DNA of 64,000 nucleotides from CAVROP01 sp050012175 (GTDB lineage: Bacteria > Acidobacteriota > Terriglobia > UBA7540): assembly GCA_050012175.1 (NCBI GenBank), contig JBEKHR010000010.1, forward strand, positions 62,001 to 126,000, in the 5' to 3' direction. A program made the translations under genes and the position numbers. The notes under the pieces were generated by a model. It was not told the DNA's origin and searched no databases. It was given only the letters and a program-made list of their open reading frames with translations. Shown one piece after another: positions 26,661 through 36,148 of this stretch (the stretch's first letter is position 1; the number at the start of each line of letters is the position of its first letter).

Positions 26661-27791
26661 CTACCTGCGGATACGACCATGGGAGGCCAGCGGTTGTTGC
26701 CCTACTCCGCCTGCGGCGCTGCCACGGTCGATCATATCTTTGAGTTCGTCCACGTTGCTCGAACGCGACAAGGCTGTCTCCAGGGTAATCAGCCTTTGCG
26801 AGTATAGAGAATTAAGCGCTTGATTGAAAGTCTGCATGCCGAACTTTTCTTGCCCCAACTGCATGGCAGAATAAATCTGGTGAACCTTGTCTTCCCGGAT
26901 GAGGTTCCGGATGGCGGGGTTTGGAATCAGAATCTCGGCCGCCAAGATTCGGCCCTTCCCGTCCGCCCTGGGCAGAAGCGCTTGGCACAGAATGCCTTCC
27001 AGCACCATCGAGAGTTGAGCGCGAATCTGCGCCTGCTGGTGCGCAGGGAAGACATCAATAATGCGGTTAATGGTGGAAGAAGCAGAGTTGGTGTGCAATG
27101 TCGCAAAGGTAAGATGCCCGGTCTCTGCTATTCGCAGCGCTGACTCGATGGTTTCCAGATCACGCATTTCGCCGATCAGCACAATGTCAGGGTCTTCGCG
27201 TAGCGCGGCACGCAACGCGTTCGCAAAGGAATGGGTGTCCGAGTGAACCTCGCGCTGGTTCACCAGGCACTTTTTGTGGGAATGGATGAACTCGATAGGA
27301 TCTTCGATGGTAAGCATGTGCTCGTGGCGTGCCTGGTTGATCAAGTCGAGCATGGTCGCCAGGGTGGTTGACTTCCCGCTCCCTGTCGGCCCGGTCACCA
27401 GAACCAACCCGCGTGGCTTTTCACAGAGTTTCGCCAGCAGGGGAGGCAACTGCAACTGTTCAAAGGTCTTGATTTCAAAAGGGATCATCCGGAACACTCC
27501 GGCCACGGCGCCACGCTGATTGAACAGGTTGCCCCGGAATCTCGCCATATTCTTGATCCCAAACGAGAAGTCGAGCTCAAGATTCTCTTCAAAACGGTGC
27601 TTTTGCCCGTCGGTCAGGATGCTATAGGCCAGTTGCTTGGTATCCGCCGGACCGAGAGGTGGCACACCCTCGAGCGGTTTCAGCTCGCCATGAAGGCGAA
27701 TTCTGGGAGGGGAGTTCGTGGTAATATGCAGGTCGGAACCTCCCGTATCAACCATCCGCTTCAAAAGATCGCTAAGACTCAGCACTGGCAT
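26661..27791 (-). CDS. pilT: twitching motility retraction ATPase PilT
   Basis: A hexameric cytosolic ATPase that depolymerises the pilus. The protein is 376 aa with Walker A GPTGSGKST, an Asp box, Walker B DIVLIGEMRDLET, the His box HLTFATLHTNSA, and the PilT-specific C-terminal motif AIRNLIRE. The ATG at 27791 has GGGGAG upstream. It lies 51 bp after pilB. Confidence 0.95.
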   Translation of the reverse strand: MPVLSLSDLLKRMVDTGGSDLHITTNSPPRIRLHGELKPLEGVPPLGPADTKQLAYSILTDGQKHRFEENLELDFSFGIKNMARFRGNLFNQRGAVAGVFRMIPFEIKTFEQLQLPPLLAKLCEKPRGLVLVTGPTGSGKSTTLATMLDLINQARHEHMLTIEDPIEFIHSHKKCLVNQREVHSDTHSFANALRAALREDPDIVLIGEMRDLETIESALRIAETGHLTFATLHTNSASSTINRIIDVFPAHQQAQIRAQLSMVLEGILCQALLPRADGKGRILAAEILIPNPAIRNLIREDKVHQIYSAMQLGQEKFGMQTFNQALNSLYSQRLITLETALSRSSNVDELKDMIDRGSAAGGVGQQPLASHGRIRR

Positions 27792-27842
27792 AGATTCGCT
27801 CTCCCCGCCCCCGCCAGAAAACCCCCCATTCGCGAAGACACC

Positions 27843-29573
27843 CTATAGAACGCTCTCCCGCATCACTTCTTCAAGAGTCGTCACCCCAGCGGCGGCTTTG
27901 ATCAGGCCGCTGCGGCGAAGGGTCATCATACCCTGCTCGACGGCCTTCTTCCTGAGTTCAAGCGCCGAAGCTCCCACAAGGATCAGTTCGCGCATCTCGT
28001 CGGTGATTTCCACCACTTCATACAGACCAATACGGCCCTTGTAGCCCTTGTTGCCACAGGTTGGGCAGCCCTGCCGCTTCCAGACTTTGACGGCACGGGC
28101 CTCATCCGGCGTATAGCCGGCGTCCATCAGAACCTGCGGGGAGACATTATCCTGTATCTTGCACTCCGCACAGAGGCGGCGCACGAGGCGTTGCGCGCAG
28201 ATAAGATTCACCGAGGTCGCTACCAGGAAGGGCTCGATCCCCATGTTCATCAAGCGCGATATGGTTGAAGGGGCGTCGTTGGTGTGAACTGTTGAAAAAA
28301 CCAGGTGGCCTGTAAGCGCCGCCTTGATGGCTATTTCCGCCGTCTCAAAGTCGCGGATCTCTCCCACCAGAATGATATTGGGATCCTGGCGGAGGAACGA
28401 CCGCAAGGCCGTAGCAAAGTTCAGGCCGATCTGCTCTTTCATCTGAACCTGGTTGATCCCGGGCAACTGGAATTCCACCGGATCTTCAGCGGTCAAGATG
28501 TTAGTATCAGGGCTGTTCAACTGGGCAATGGAGGAATAAAGGGTATTGGTCTTGCCGCTGCCCGTTGGACCGGTGACCAAAACCATTCCATAAGGCTTGA
28601 ATATGGCCCTCTGGAACTTTGCCAGGGATTCCGGTTCGAACCCCAGCTTGGTCATGTCCAGATGCAGGTTCTCTTTATCCAACAGCCGCATGACAATCTT
28701 TTCCCCGTGCAGGGTGGGAAGAACCGAAACGCGAAAATCGAGTGCCTTCTTCTTCCCATCCCTTAACATCTTGATCATGATGCGGCCATCCTGCGGAAGC
28801 CGCTTTTCGGAAATATCCAGCCTGGACATGATCTTGACGCGGCTGGTGATCGCGTCCTTGAGCTTATTGGGCGGGCTCATGATGGTCTGCAGGACGCCAT
28901 CAATCCGGTACCGAACACGGTATTCCTTGTCGAACGGTTCCATGTGAATGTCGCTGGCACCCCGCTTCACGGCATCGGTCAGGAAATAGTTCACGAGCTT
29001 GATGACGGGCGCTTCCTCCGCGGCCTTTTCGAGCTGCTCCAGGTTTAATGCCGCTTCATCTTCTGCCTCGAGCTCAAGCGTCTCATGTTGCCCCTCGTCG
29101 ATGAAGCTAACCATTTCTTCCAGTTCTCTCGCCCGTTCCTGCTCCTCGACGCTCCCGTAATTCTTCCTTATCGCTTCGGCAATGGCCGTTTCCGACGCCA
29201 CCACAGGCTCAATGTTGAAGCCCGTCATGAACTTGATGTCGTCCATGGCAAAAACGTTGGTAGGGTCAACCATAGCCAACGTCAAGGACGACCCCACTCG
29301 GCTCAGCGGCAGCACTTGAAACTTCAGCGCTGTATCCATGGGGATCAACTTGGTGACGCCCGGATCAACTTCAAAATAGTCCAGATTAATGGATGGGACA
29401 CCATATTGGCGGGAAAGGACCGCCATGACTTCCTCATCACTCATGAAACCGAGTCTCACCAGCGAGTTACCAAGCCGCCCTCCGTTCGCCTTTTGGTGTT
29501 CGAGAGCCTGCTTGAGTTGATCGGGGGTGATGAGGTTCTCTTTTAGAAGGACTTCACCGAGCTTTCCAGCCAT
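27843..29573 (-). CDS. pilB: type IV pilus assembly ATPase PilB
   Basis: The extension motor of the pilus. The N-terminus is an MshEN/T2SSE domain (GKLGEVLLKENLITPDQLKQAL). The ATPase core has Walker A GPTGSGKTN, Walker B NIILVGEIRDFET and the His box HLVFSTVHTNDAPS. The zinc site has two Cys pairs (CAEC and CPTCG) about 35 residues apart. The start is ATG 29573 (MAGKLGEVLL) with GAGGG upstream; a GTG five codons earlier is also in frame. It is the first gene of the pilus cluster. Confidence 0.95.
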   Translation of the reverse strand: MAGKLGEVLLKENLITPDQLKQALEHQKANGGRLGNSLVRLGFMSDEEVMAVLSRQYGVPSINLDYFEVDPGVTKLIPMDTALKFQVLPLSRVGSSLTLAMVDPTNVFAMDDIKFMTGFNIEPVVASETAIAEAIRKNYGSVEEQERARELEEMVSFIDEGQHETLELEAEDEAALNLEQLEKAAEEAPVIKLVNYFLTDAVKRGASDIHMEPFDKEYRVRYRIDGVLQTIMSPPNKLKDAITSRVKIMSRLDISEKRLPQDGRIMIKMLRDGKKKALDFRVSVLPTLHGEKIVMRLLDKENLHLDMTKLGFEPESLAKFQRAIFKPYGMVLVTGPTGSGKTNTLYSSIAQLNSPDTNILTAEDPVEFQLPGINQVQMKEQIGLNFATALRSFLRQDPNIILVGEIRDFETAEIAIKAALTGHLVFSTVHTNDAPSTISRLMNMGIEPFLVATSVNLICAQRLVRRLCAECKIQDNVSPQVLMDAGYTPDEARAVKVWKRQGCPTCGNKGYKGRIGLYEVVEITDEMRELILVGASALELRKKAVEQGMMTLRRSGLIKAAAGVTTLEEVMRESVL

Positions 29574-29908
29574 TCCCCCAACCCTCACCTGACTTTGGAT
29601 GAAGCGCCATCAATGGGCATTGTTCCACCGCTGCCTGTGGTCATAGCAAGTCTTTTGCATTCACGCAGGAATGCGCATCCCACGAAAACTCTCGTGGTCT
29701 TGTCAAGGTTATGACCAAACATGATTATCCGGCAATTGTACCTTCGTACTATGCACAAGGCGTGTCATCCCAGGCCTGTGGCACTACACGAGTTCACCCT
29801 CCAATCCGGCATGGTATTGTCCGGGTTGCACTCCTGGCACCCCCAGTTTTCCCCTTCGGCCGCCGGGTTTCTTGACTTTGCTCTTCGGCGAGTATAAGTT
29901 TCTGGAAT
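29574..29908. other. divergent promoter region between pilB and the HhH glycosylase gene
   Basis: 335 bp with no gene. It must hold the promoters of the pilus cluster (minus) and of the plus-strand genes. I cannot identify a clear -35/-10 or -24/-12 pair. Confidence 0.4.
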
Positions 29909-30658
29909 ATGCAACGGGTGGCAAAGCAGCCGGGGATTCCCGCGGGCGAGTTGTTGCCCCGCTATTACTCTGTCCTGCGCGCCCGCTTCGGACCCCAGCA
30001 GTGGTGGCCCGCCCGGACGCGCCTGGAAGTTATTCTGGGGGCCATCCTCACCCAGAACACCACCTGGCACAACGCCACTCTGGCTTTGTGCAACCTTCGC
30101 AAATCCGGCCTGCTAAGCTGGCAGGCATTACGGCACGCCTGCCTTTCCGGTCTGGAGGCGTGTGTGCGACCCTCGGGCTTTTACAGGCAGAAAGCTCGAA
30201 CCATCCGAGATTTTGTTGACTGGCTTTCGCGGGAGCACGCTGGCTCGTTGGATAGGCTATTCTCGCTGTCGACGGATGAACTCCGGCGCCGACTGTTGGA
30301 CCTCCGGGGTCTTGGGCCGGAAACGGCTGACGCCATCATCCTCTATGCCACGCAGCGTCCCCTCTTCGTGGCGGATGCTTACACCCGGCGCGTATTGGCA
30401 AGGCATGGATTCGTCTCTGACGCCGCGGACTACCATCAAACCCAGGAGTTTCTGCACGCGCACTTACCGCCCGATACGTCTCTTTTTAACGAATTCCATG
30501 CGCTCCTGGTCGCGGTGGGAAAGAAGCACTGCAAGCCCCAGTCCCCGAGGTGCGCGGGGTGCCCGCTGGAGGAATTCCTGCCCCAGGGAGGCGCTGCTCA
30601 ACGGCTGGCGCAAGCCCCGGCGGGAACCTGCTCCTGGCAGGAACTTCAGCCTGCCTAA
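29909..30658 (+). CDS. HhH-GPD superfamily DNA glycosylase (endonuclease III-related, MagIII-like)
   Basis: A base-excision-repair enzyme. The 249-residue protein has the helix-hairpin-helix LRGLGPETADAIILYA and the catalytic Asp in VADAYTRR. The Lys that gives endonuclease III its lyase activity is replaced in the hairpin (GPETAD instead of GRKTAN), as in the 3-methyladenine glycosylase MagIII branch, so a monofunctional glycosylase is likely. The C-terminus shows an iron-sulfur-like cluster with three Cys (HC, RC, GC in HCKPQSPRCAGCPLEEF); the usual fourth Cys is missing. It ends 9 bp before ntrY. Confidence 0.8.
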   Translation: MQRVAKQPGIPAGELLPRYYSVLRARFGPQQWWPARTRLEVILGAILTQNTTWHNATLALCNLRKSGLLSWQALRHACLSGLEACVRPSGFYRQKARTIRDFVDWLSREHAGSLDRLFSLSTDELRRRLLDLRGLGPETADAIILYATQRPLFVADAYTRRVLARHGFVSDAADYHQTQEFLHAHLPPDTSLFNEFHALLVAVGKKHCKPQSPRCAGCPLEEFLPQGGAAQRLAQAPAGTCSWQELQPA

Positions 30659-30667
30659 GGTTCGGAT

Positions 30668-32896
30668 ATGGGTGAAAATCCCAACGATCGTCGCAAGATT
30701 GCCTTGATTTTCTTGCTGGTGCTGGTGCCCGCTCTGTTCTTCCTGGGCTGGAGCCAAGCCTCGTTAAACCTTTCCTTCCTCCATCCCAGCAACCCTGAGG
30801 AAACACTCCTGCTGCTGGCGCTTTCCGCTGTCATCTTTCTGGCGTTCGTCATATTTGCGTTGATTCTACTGCGCATTCTGCTGAAGTTGTACGTCGAGCG
30901 CCGGCAGCAACGACTGGGCGCCAGGTTCAAAACCAAGATGGTGGTTGCCTTCCTGGGGCTTTCCTTGGTGCCGGTCTGTTTTCTCTTTGCCTTCGCCTAC
31001 GGCCTGCTGAACCGGACCATCGACCGCTGGTTTGGGATTCCCTTTGACCTGATCCGCGCGGACTCGCAGGAAATAGTCCAGCAACTGCAATCCCAGGCGC
31101 AAACCCGTTGCTCGCGCCTCACGCACCACTTGGCCAGCAGCGAAATTTTGGCCCGCGCCGTGGCCGCCTCCGACCATGAAGAAATCCTGCGCCTTTTCGA
31201 GCGCGAAGTGGCGGACCTTAATCTCGAGTCGGCGATGTGCTTCGACCGCCATGGCAGGCTCCTTGCCCATGCCGGCGACCCGTTTCCTGACCCCTCCGAA
31301 GTTGCCAGGTTGTATCCCCAATTGTCCAGCGGCCGGGTTCCGCCCGCAGGTCTTTCCGGCAACTGGCGCTCTAGTGATTTCGCGATGTTCGTCTCCGCAC
31401 AACCGCTCCTTGATTCTGCCGGGGGAGTCATGGGAACGGTGGTTGGCGTCACTCGCCTCCCCCTGAAACTGATGCTCATCTCTCAGGAGATTCAGCGTGA
31501 GGCGCAAAAATACGCTCAGCTCAGCAGCGAGCGGCGGGCCCTCAAGCGCACCTACATTTCCATGCTTTGGTTGCTGACCCTGTTGATCCTGTTTATCGCC
31601 ACCTGGTTTGCATTGTTCCTCGCCAAGCAGGTCACAGTTCCCATCCAGGCCCTGGCCGAGGCTACGCAAGAGGTCTCCAGAGGCAATCTCGGCTTCCAGG
31701 TATCCACTCGCGCTGACGACGAACTCGGAGTATTGATCCATTCCTTCAACGCCATGACCCGGCAACTTCAGGAGAACCGTCTGGCCATCGACCAGGCCGC
31801 CAAGGAACTCCAGGCGGTCAACCGCCAGTTGGAGGAGCGCGGCAACACCATTGAAGCCATTCTCGAGAACATCCCTACCGGCGTCATCTCCTTCGACCCC
31901 CAGGGCCAGATAACCAGCGTGAACAAGATGGCTAAACGCATGTTTGGCCGCGACGATATGCGAGCCGTCCGAACCTTGGCCGATCTTTTCACCCCCGAGG
32001 ATACCCGCGATGTGGCCCGCCTTTTTCGCCGCGCCACGCGCCAAGGTGTGGCCTCGCGGCAAATGGAACTCGATCTCGGCGGGCGCCGCGCCTTCACCTC
32101 CCTGACGGTGTCTTCAGTTCGCGCTCGGCACGGCAAGATTGGGTCCGTGCTTGTTCTTGAGGATTTGTCCGAGCTCGTACAGGCTCAAAAGGCCGCGGCC
32201 TGGCAGGAAGTTGCGCAGCGCGTCGCGCACGAGATCAAGAACCCCCTCACTCCTATTCAACTTTCCACCGAGCGGATCAGGCGACTCATCGAGCGCGCGG
32301 GGGCGCTTCCGCCGGACCTGCTGCGCGTCGTCTCCGAGAGCGCCTCGTTGGTGGGCCGCGAAGTGGCCACGCTGAAATCACTGGTGGATGAATTCTCGGC
32401 CTTCGCGCGTTTTCCCGCCTCCAAACCTCTTCCCTCCAGCCTGAACGCCATTGTCGAAAACGCCTTGAAGATCTTCGATGGCCGCCTGAGCGGGATTGAA
32501 ATCCATCGGGATTTGTCCCCCAATCTGCCGCTCGCCCCGGTCGATCCTGAACAGATGAAACGCGCTGTGGCCAACCTGATTGACAATGCCGCCGAGGCCC
32601 TCGAACACGCGCTACAGAAGGAAATCTGGGTTCGAACCGCACTCGATGCCGAGCACGACGTCGCGGAAATCACCGTGGCGGACAGCGGCCCGGGCATCGC
32701 CCCGGAGGACAAAGAAAAGCTGTTCCTTCCCTTTTTCTCCACCAAGCATCGCGGCACGGGCTTGGGTTTGGCCATCGTCAGTCGAATCGTCGCCGAACAA
32801 AAGGGGATAATCCGGGTGGAGGAAAATCAACCCACAGGCACCAAATTCATCATTGAACTGCCTGTCGAGCCTCCCGTCCCCGCGCGCGAACAGTAG
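30668..32896 (+). CDS. NtrY-like membrane sensor histidine kinase
   Basis: A 742-residue kinase. Three N-terminal membrane segments, a periplasmic sensing domain (about 115-285), a fourth membrane segment (MLWLLTLLILFIATWFALFL), a HAMP domain, a PAS domain (TIEAILENIPTGVISFDPQG), the HisKA box AHEIKNPLTPIQLSTERI and an HATPase domain (TGLGLAIVSRIVAEQKG). This is the NtrY order. Its partner regulator is encoded 208 bp downstream. The signal sensed is unknown; NtrYX is often linked to nitrogen, redox or envelope control. Its stop codon TAG (32894-32896) is the first three bases of a heptamer repeat array. Confidence 0.88.
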   Translation: MGENPNDRRKIALIFLLVLVPALFFLGWSQASLNLSFLHPSNPEETLLLLALSAVIFLAFVIFALILLRILLKLYVERRQQRLGARFKTKMVVAFLGLSLVPVCFLFAFAYGLLNRTIDRWFGIPFDLIRADSQEIVQQLQSQAQTRCSRLTHHLASSEILARAVAASDHEEILRLFEREVADLNLESAMCFDRHGRLLAHAGDPFPDPSEVARLYPQLSSGRVPPAGLSGNWRSSDFAMFVSAQPLLDSAGGVMGTVVGVTRLPLKLMLISQEIQREAQKYAQLSSERRALKRTYISMLWLLTLLILFIATWFALFLAKQVTVPIQALAEATQEVSRGNLGFQVSTRADDELGVLIHSFNAMTRQLQENRLAIDQAAKELQAVNRQLEERGNTIEAILENIPTGVISFDPQGQITSVNKMAKRMFGRDDMRAVRTLADLFTPEDTRDVARLFRRATRQGVASRQMELDLGGRRAFTSLTVSSVRARHGKIGSVLVLEDLSELVQAQKAAAWQEVAQRVAHEIKNPLTPIQLSTERIRRLIERAGALPPDLLRVVSESASLVGREVATLKSLVDEFSAFARFPASKPLPSSLNAIVENALKIFDGRLSGIEIHRDLSPNLPLAPVDPEQMKRAVANLIDNAAEALEHALQKEIWVRTALDAEHDVAEITVADSGPGIAPEDKEKLFLPFFSTKHRGTGLGLAIVSRIVAEQKGIIRVEENQPTGTKFIIELPVEPPVPAREQ

Positions 32897-32928
32897 GCAG
32901 AAGGCAGTAGGCAGTAAGCAGTGGGCGG
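32894..32928 (+). repeat. 7-bp-periodic repeat array
   Basis: Five heptamers: TAGGCAG, AAGGCAG, TAGGCAG, TAAGCAG, TGGGCGG. The first overlaps the ntrY stop codon. The rest of the 208-bp ntrY-ntrX gap shows no other feature. Confidence 0.75.
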
Positions 32929-33104
32929 TCGATAGCCGCTGGGGTAATCCGAGATCCAAAACTAAAATCGCCCCAGCCCCTTTGCTTCAGTAGGCAGTCG
33001 GCGCTACCCCTTGCCTGGCAGGTGGGTAATCCAAAATCTGAAATCCAAAATCGCAGCGGGGGGGGAGACAATTCAGAGTTCATAATTTATAATCAGAATT
33101 CACA

Positions 33105-34475
33105 ATGGCGCGCTATTCCGTTCTGATTGTCGATGATGAACCCGGCATTCGCGAGTCGCTCACAGGTGTCCTGCAAGATGAAGGATACGTTGTGGACGCG
33201 GTGGAAAGTGGCGAAGCCTGTCTGGATTTTCTTGCACACCACAATTGCGATGTGATGTTGCTGGACATCTGGCTTCCCGGTATGGATGGCATCCAGGCGC
33301 TGGAGAAAATCCAGGCTCTCGACAGCCCGCCCATCGTGATCATGATTTCCGGCCACGGAACGATTGACGCTGCGGTGCGCTCCACGAAATTGGGCGCCTT
33401 TGATTTTATAGAAAAGCCTCTTTCCATCGATAAGACTCTCCTGACGTTGAAACACGCGGCCGAGCAATTAACGCTGGCCACACAGAACCGCCAGTTGCGC
33501 GAGGAATTGCAGGGCCAATACCACATCATTGGTGAAAGCGTCCCCATGAAGGCCTTACGCCAGCAGTTAGCTCTGGCGGCTCCCACCAACGGCCGCGTCC
33601 TGATTTTTGGCGAAAGTGGGACCGGAAAGGAATTGGTCGCGCATGCCTTGCATCTTCTCAGTCTCCGCGCCCAGCAACCTTTCGTGGAAGTCAACTGCGC
33701 CGCCATTCCCGAGGAGCTGATCGAGAGCGAATTGTTCGGCCACGTGAAAGGCTCTTTCACCGGGGCCGTAGAAGACAAGGTGGGCAAGTTCGAGCAGGCG
33801 CACGGCGGCACGCTGTTCCTGGACGAAGTCGGCGACATGAGCCTGCGCACCCAATCCAAGGTCTTGCGCGTCATCGAGGAGCAACGCTTCACGCCCGTAG
33901 GCTCGGGCAATAACCTCACCGTGGATGTTCGTGTGATCGCCGCCACCAACAAGAACCTGGCGGAGGAGATCCAGAAGGGCAACTTCCGGGAAGACCTGTT
34001 TTACCGGCTCAACGTCATCCCCTTTTTTGTTCCCCCGCTGCGCGACCATAGGGAGGATATTCCTGCCCTCGCCAACTATTTTCTGGCGGAATTCGCCCGC
34101 GCTTATGGCCGCCGGCCAAAGCACTTTTCCGAATCTGCCCTGGAAGTGATCCTAGGCTACCGCTGGCCGGGCAACGTCCGCGAGCTGCGCAACCTTGTGG
34201 AGCGGCTGGTCATCATGGTGCAGGGCGAGAGAATCGAGCGCCGGCACCTCCCCCCTTCCCTCCATCACGACCATGCGCGCTCCGATTCCACCAAAACCCC
34301 GGTCACCGGTTTCTCCTCCCTGCAGGAAGCCCGCGCCGCTTACGAGCGCGATTACATCCTGCGCAAGCTGGAGGAAAACCAGGGCAACGTCACCCGCACT
34401 GCCGAAGCTCTCGGCCTGGAGCGCAGCCATCTTTACCGGAAAATGAAATCCCTCGGAATCGCCGTGAGCGGGTAG
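33105..34475 (+). CDS. NtrX-like sigma-54 family response regulator
   Basis: A 456-residue NtrC-family protein, the likely partner of the NtrY-like kinase. The receiver has D54 (MLLDIWLPG). The AAA+ domain has Walker A GESGTGKE and Walker B GGTLFLDEVGD. The sigma-54 loop reads GSFTGA (216-221) rather than GAFTGA. The C-terminal Fis-type DNA-binding helix is NVTRTAEALGLERSHLYRKM. Because the loop differs, activation of sigma-54 by this protein is less certain than for PilR. The integrated element begins 220 bp downstream. Confidence 0.9.
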   Translation: MARYSVLIVDDEPGIRESLTGVLQDEGYVVDAVESGEACLDFLAHHNCDVMLLDIWLPGMDGIQALEKIQALDSPPIVIMISGHGTIDAAVRSTKLGAFDFIEKPLSIDKTLLTLKHAAEQLTLATQNRQLREELQGQYHIIGESVPMKALRQQLALAAPTNGRVLIFGESGTGKELVAHALHLLSLRAQQPFVEVNCAAIPEELIESELFGHVKGSFTGAVEDKVGKFEQAHGGTLFLDEVGDMSLRTQSKVLRVIEEQRFTPVGSGNNLTVDVRVIAATNKNLAEEIQKGNFREDLFYRLNVIPFFVPPLRDHREDIPALANYFLAEFARAYGRRPKHFSESALEVILGYRWPGNVRELRNLVERLVIMVQGERIERRHLPPSLHHDHARSDSTKTPVTGFSSLQEARAAYERDYILRKLEENQGNVTRTAEALGLERSHLYRKMKSLGIAVSG

Positions 34476-34694
34476 GCTAGGCATTAACATCGAACGACGG
34501 GTTCATTGTCTCCGTGAACTCGAAATCGCAACTTCGAGCCGGAGCGTTTTGTGGGCACGGGTTCCCTGCCTCAAGGCAGCCTCTGCGGCAAATCGGTTCG
34601 TACAAAGGACCAGTCATCTAGCCCGGCGCAGCAGGCGGCTCCCCAGCATGGCACTAAGATGCCTTCCTCGAGCAACCAGACAGGTCGTTTGGAA

Positions 34695-34743
34695 GCTGGC
34701 GGGGACGACGGGAATCGAACCCGCGACCTCATGCGTGACAGGC
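34695..34743 (-). other. attachment-site copy: displaced 3' fragment of tRNA-Asp
   Basis: 48 of 49 bases match 52072-52120, which covers nucleotides 31-77 of tRNA-Asp plus two bases beyond the CCA. The match ends inside the anticodon region, and sequence to the right (34744 on) does not continue the tRNA. The one difference is at the variable position 59 of the T loop. It is not a functional tRNA. Confidence 0.9.
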
Positions 34744-34825
34744 GAGCATAGGATGGCTAACTCGTTGACCTTGCGGCACGGTTGGCAACCCAAAAGCACG
34801 CAAAAACACTCTTGGAACGCCCAAG

Positions 34826-34842
34826 TTGTACCGATCTTGTAC
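34826..34842 (+). promoter_or_regulatory. candidate integrase arm sites, left end
   Basis: TTGTAC occurs twice (34826-34831 and 34837-34842) with an 11-bp period, about 85 bp inside the left end. The same hexamer pair occurs at 52017-52032 with a 10-bp period inside the right end. Helically phased repeats at both ends are typical of arm-type integrase or excisionase sites. Confidence 0.5.
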
Positions 34843-34914
34843 TCGTTTCGGTGGTCTGCGGATTGATCGCCTCCAGCAGCAGCGACACTTCAATCACCTT
34901 CTTGACTACAGCGT

Positions 34915-35340
34915 TTAGAAAGATCGCCACTCTTTGGCGTCGACGAAAAGACCAAGGTGTTCGACATTTTCTGTAGCCACTGAGCCTGTAACTTGGAGGG
35001 CTTGGGCGGCCAGAATGACATCGGCATCGAGTGCTTTGGGGTCAGCCGTAGGACTACCTCGGTTCCGAGCCTGGGCCCATAGTTCAGCGGCCTTCAGCAT
35101 CACATCGGTGTTGATCGGGAGATAGTTCAGAACGGACTTGAGCCGATCAAGCCGGTTGACGCTTTCTTGGAGGCCCGCACGGATAAGCTCGCGGCGCACT
35201 TCGTAGTCTGCGATCTCGGGGATGTAAATAATCGCACCTTCCCTTAGGAGACGTTCGAGCCAGTCCGCGATCTCGCGGTTGGGGCGGGGATGGGAAATCT
35301 TGCCCAGGGGGCCGGTGTCAAGGACAATTCTGCTCGCCAT
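34915..35340 (-). CDS. PIN-domain protein (VapC-like toxin candidate)
   Basis: PIN domains are metal-dependent ribonucleases. The 141-residue protein starts at ATG 35340 (MASRIVLDTGPLG) and has the expected acidic residues: Asp in VLDTG, Glu in IADYEVRREL, Asp pair in ALDADVILAAQAL, and a late ATENVEHL. The gene directly follows a small acidic-rich protein gene (2-bp gap), the arrangement of toxin-antitoxin pairs. It is the gene nearest to the left end of the element. Confidence 0.78.
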   Translation of the reverse strand: MASRIVLDTGPLGKISHPRPNREIADWLERLLREGAIIYIPEIADYEVRRELIRAGLQESVNRLDRLKSVLNYLPINTDVMLKAAELWAQARNRGSPTADPKALDADVILAAQALQVTGSVATENVEHLGLFVDAKEWRSF

Positions 35341-35342
35341 AG

Positions 35343-35591
35343 TCAATCACTGAACCTTTTGCGATAGGAGAGGCGATCCTCTTCAATAGCCTCCTTCAGT
35401 CGAGGCCATACTCGCTCGTCGTAACCCGACTCGTCCGCGAGCCATTGGTGGAGAAGCCGGATGGCGGCCTCGTTTTGCGCAGCTTGCGCTATCGTTTCCG
35501 ATCCTGTTCCCTGGATGGGCTCGATGTGCTGTTGTCCTTTTGGCAAGAAGCTAATCTCCTCGAACGTTACCAACTTCGTCGGTCCGCCCAA
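35343..35591 (-). CDS. putative antitoxin partner of the PIN-domain protein
   Basis: An 82-residue protein from TTG 35591, which has a purine-rich GGAGGGGGGA site upstream; a shorter start is possible. The C-terminal part (WLADESGYDERVWPRLKEAIEEDRLSYRKRF) resembles a small partner protein commonly found before PIN genes. No DNA-binding motif is obvious. Its role as antitoxin is inferred from gene order and spacing. Confidence 0.6.
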   Translation of the reverse strand: MGGPTKLVTFEEISFLPKGQQHIEPIQGTGSETIAQAAQNEAAIRLLHQWLADESGYDERVWPRLKEAIEEDRLSYRKRFSD

Positions 35592-36148
35592 TTGGAATTT
35601 CCCCCCTCCACGCCAAACGAGTCACAGGCGCAAGGGGGTTAGTGACCATCCCCATTGTACAATACGATTGCGTTGGAATTGCGCCAAAATAGCGTTCAGA
35701 TGAAATCGCCAGCCGATTATACCCTATTGAAATCTCGGCGCTTTGTAGCCTGGATTGCGCCAAGATTGCGTCCTATGTTGTGCATAATTGCGTTTCTGCG
35801 CAATCCTTCCGGCGCTACTCCGGGGTATGGCCGGAATCCGAGCGGACCGGATTCAGGCACGCGGCGTGCCAACTATTTTTTCACGGGTCGACAAATGTGA
35901 GAACCCAATCTTCCCTGCGGTTCACTTGCGAAGCGTGGCGTGGTGATGGACCGGGAAACTGTCAAACCATGGTGGGCACCCAAACGAAGCGGACGCGGGC
36001 ACGCCACTTGCCAACTATTTTTCGCCGGTCGACAGATGTGAGAACCAATGGCTGTATAGAAACAAATGGGCGGCTGCCAACTTGCCGTTGTAGTGAAGGG
36101 AGGAGCGCTGGCCAACCGGAGGTTGGCCAGTCGCCGTTTTTGGGGGTG
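35592..36148. other. gene-free stretch with a spaced direct repeat
   Basis: No gene is recognised. Two imperfect copies of a 41-43-bp sequence lie at 35867-35909 and 36009-36049, 142 bp apart, sharing the blocks TGCCAACTATTTTT, GGTCGACA and ATGTGAGAACC. The similarity may extend to the left of each copy. Composition is more AT-rich than neighbouring genes. It may be decayed coding DNA or a regulatory region. Confidence 0.5.

Noticed and set aside
30866..32062. A 398-codon open frame opposite the NtrY-like kinase gene
   Set aside because: Shadow of a well-supported gene; its protein has no recognisable domain.
34695..34743. A second tRNA-Asp gene
   Set aside because: Only nucleotides 31-77 match; the 5' half is absent, so it is an attachment-site fragment.
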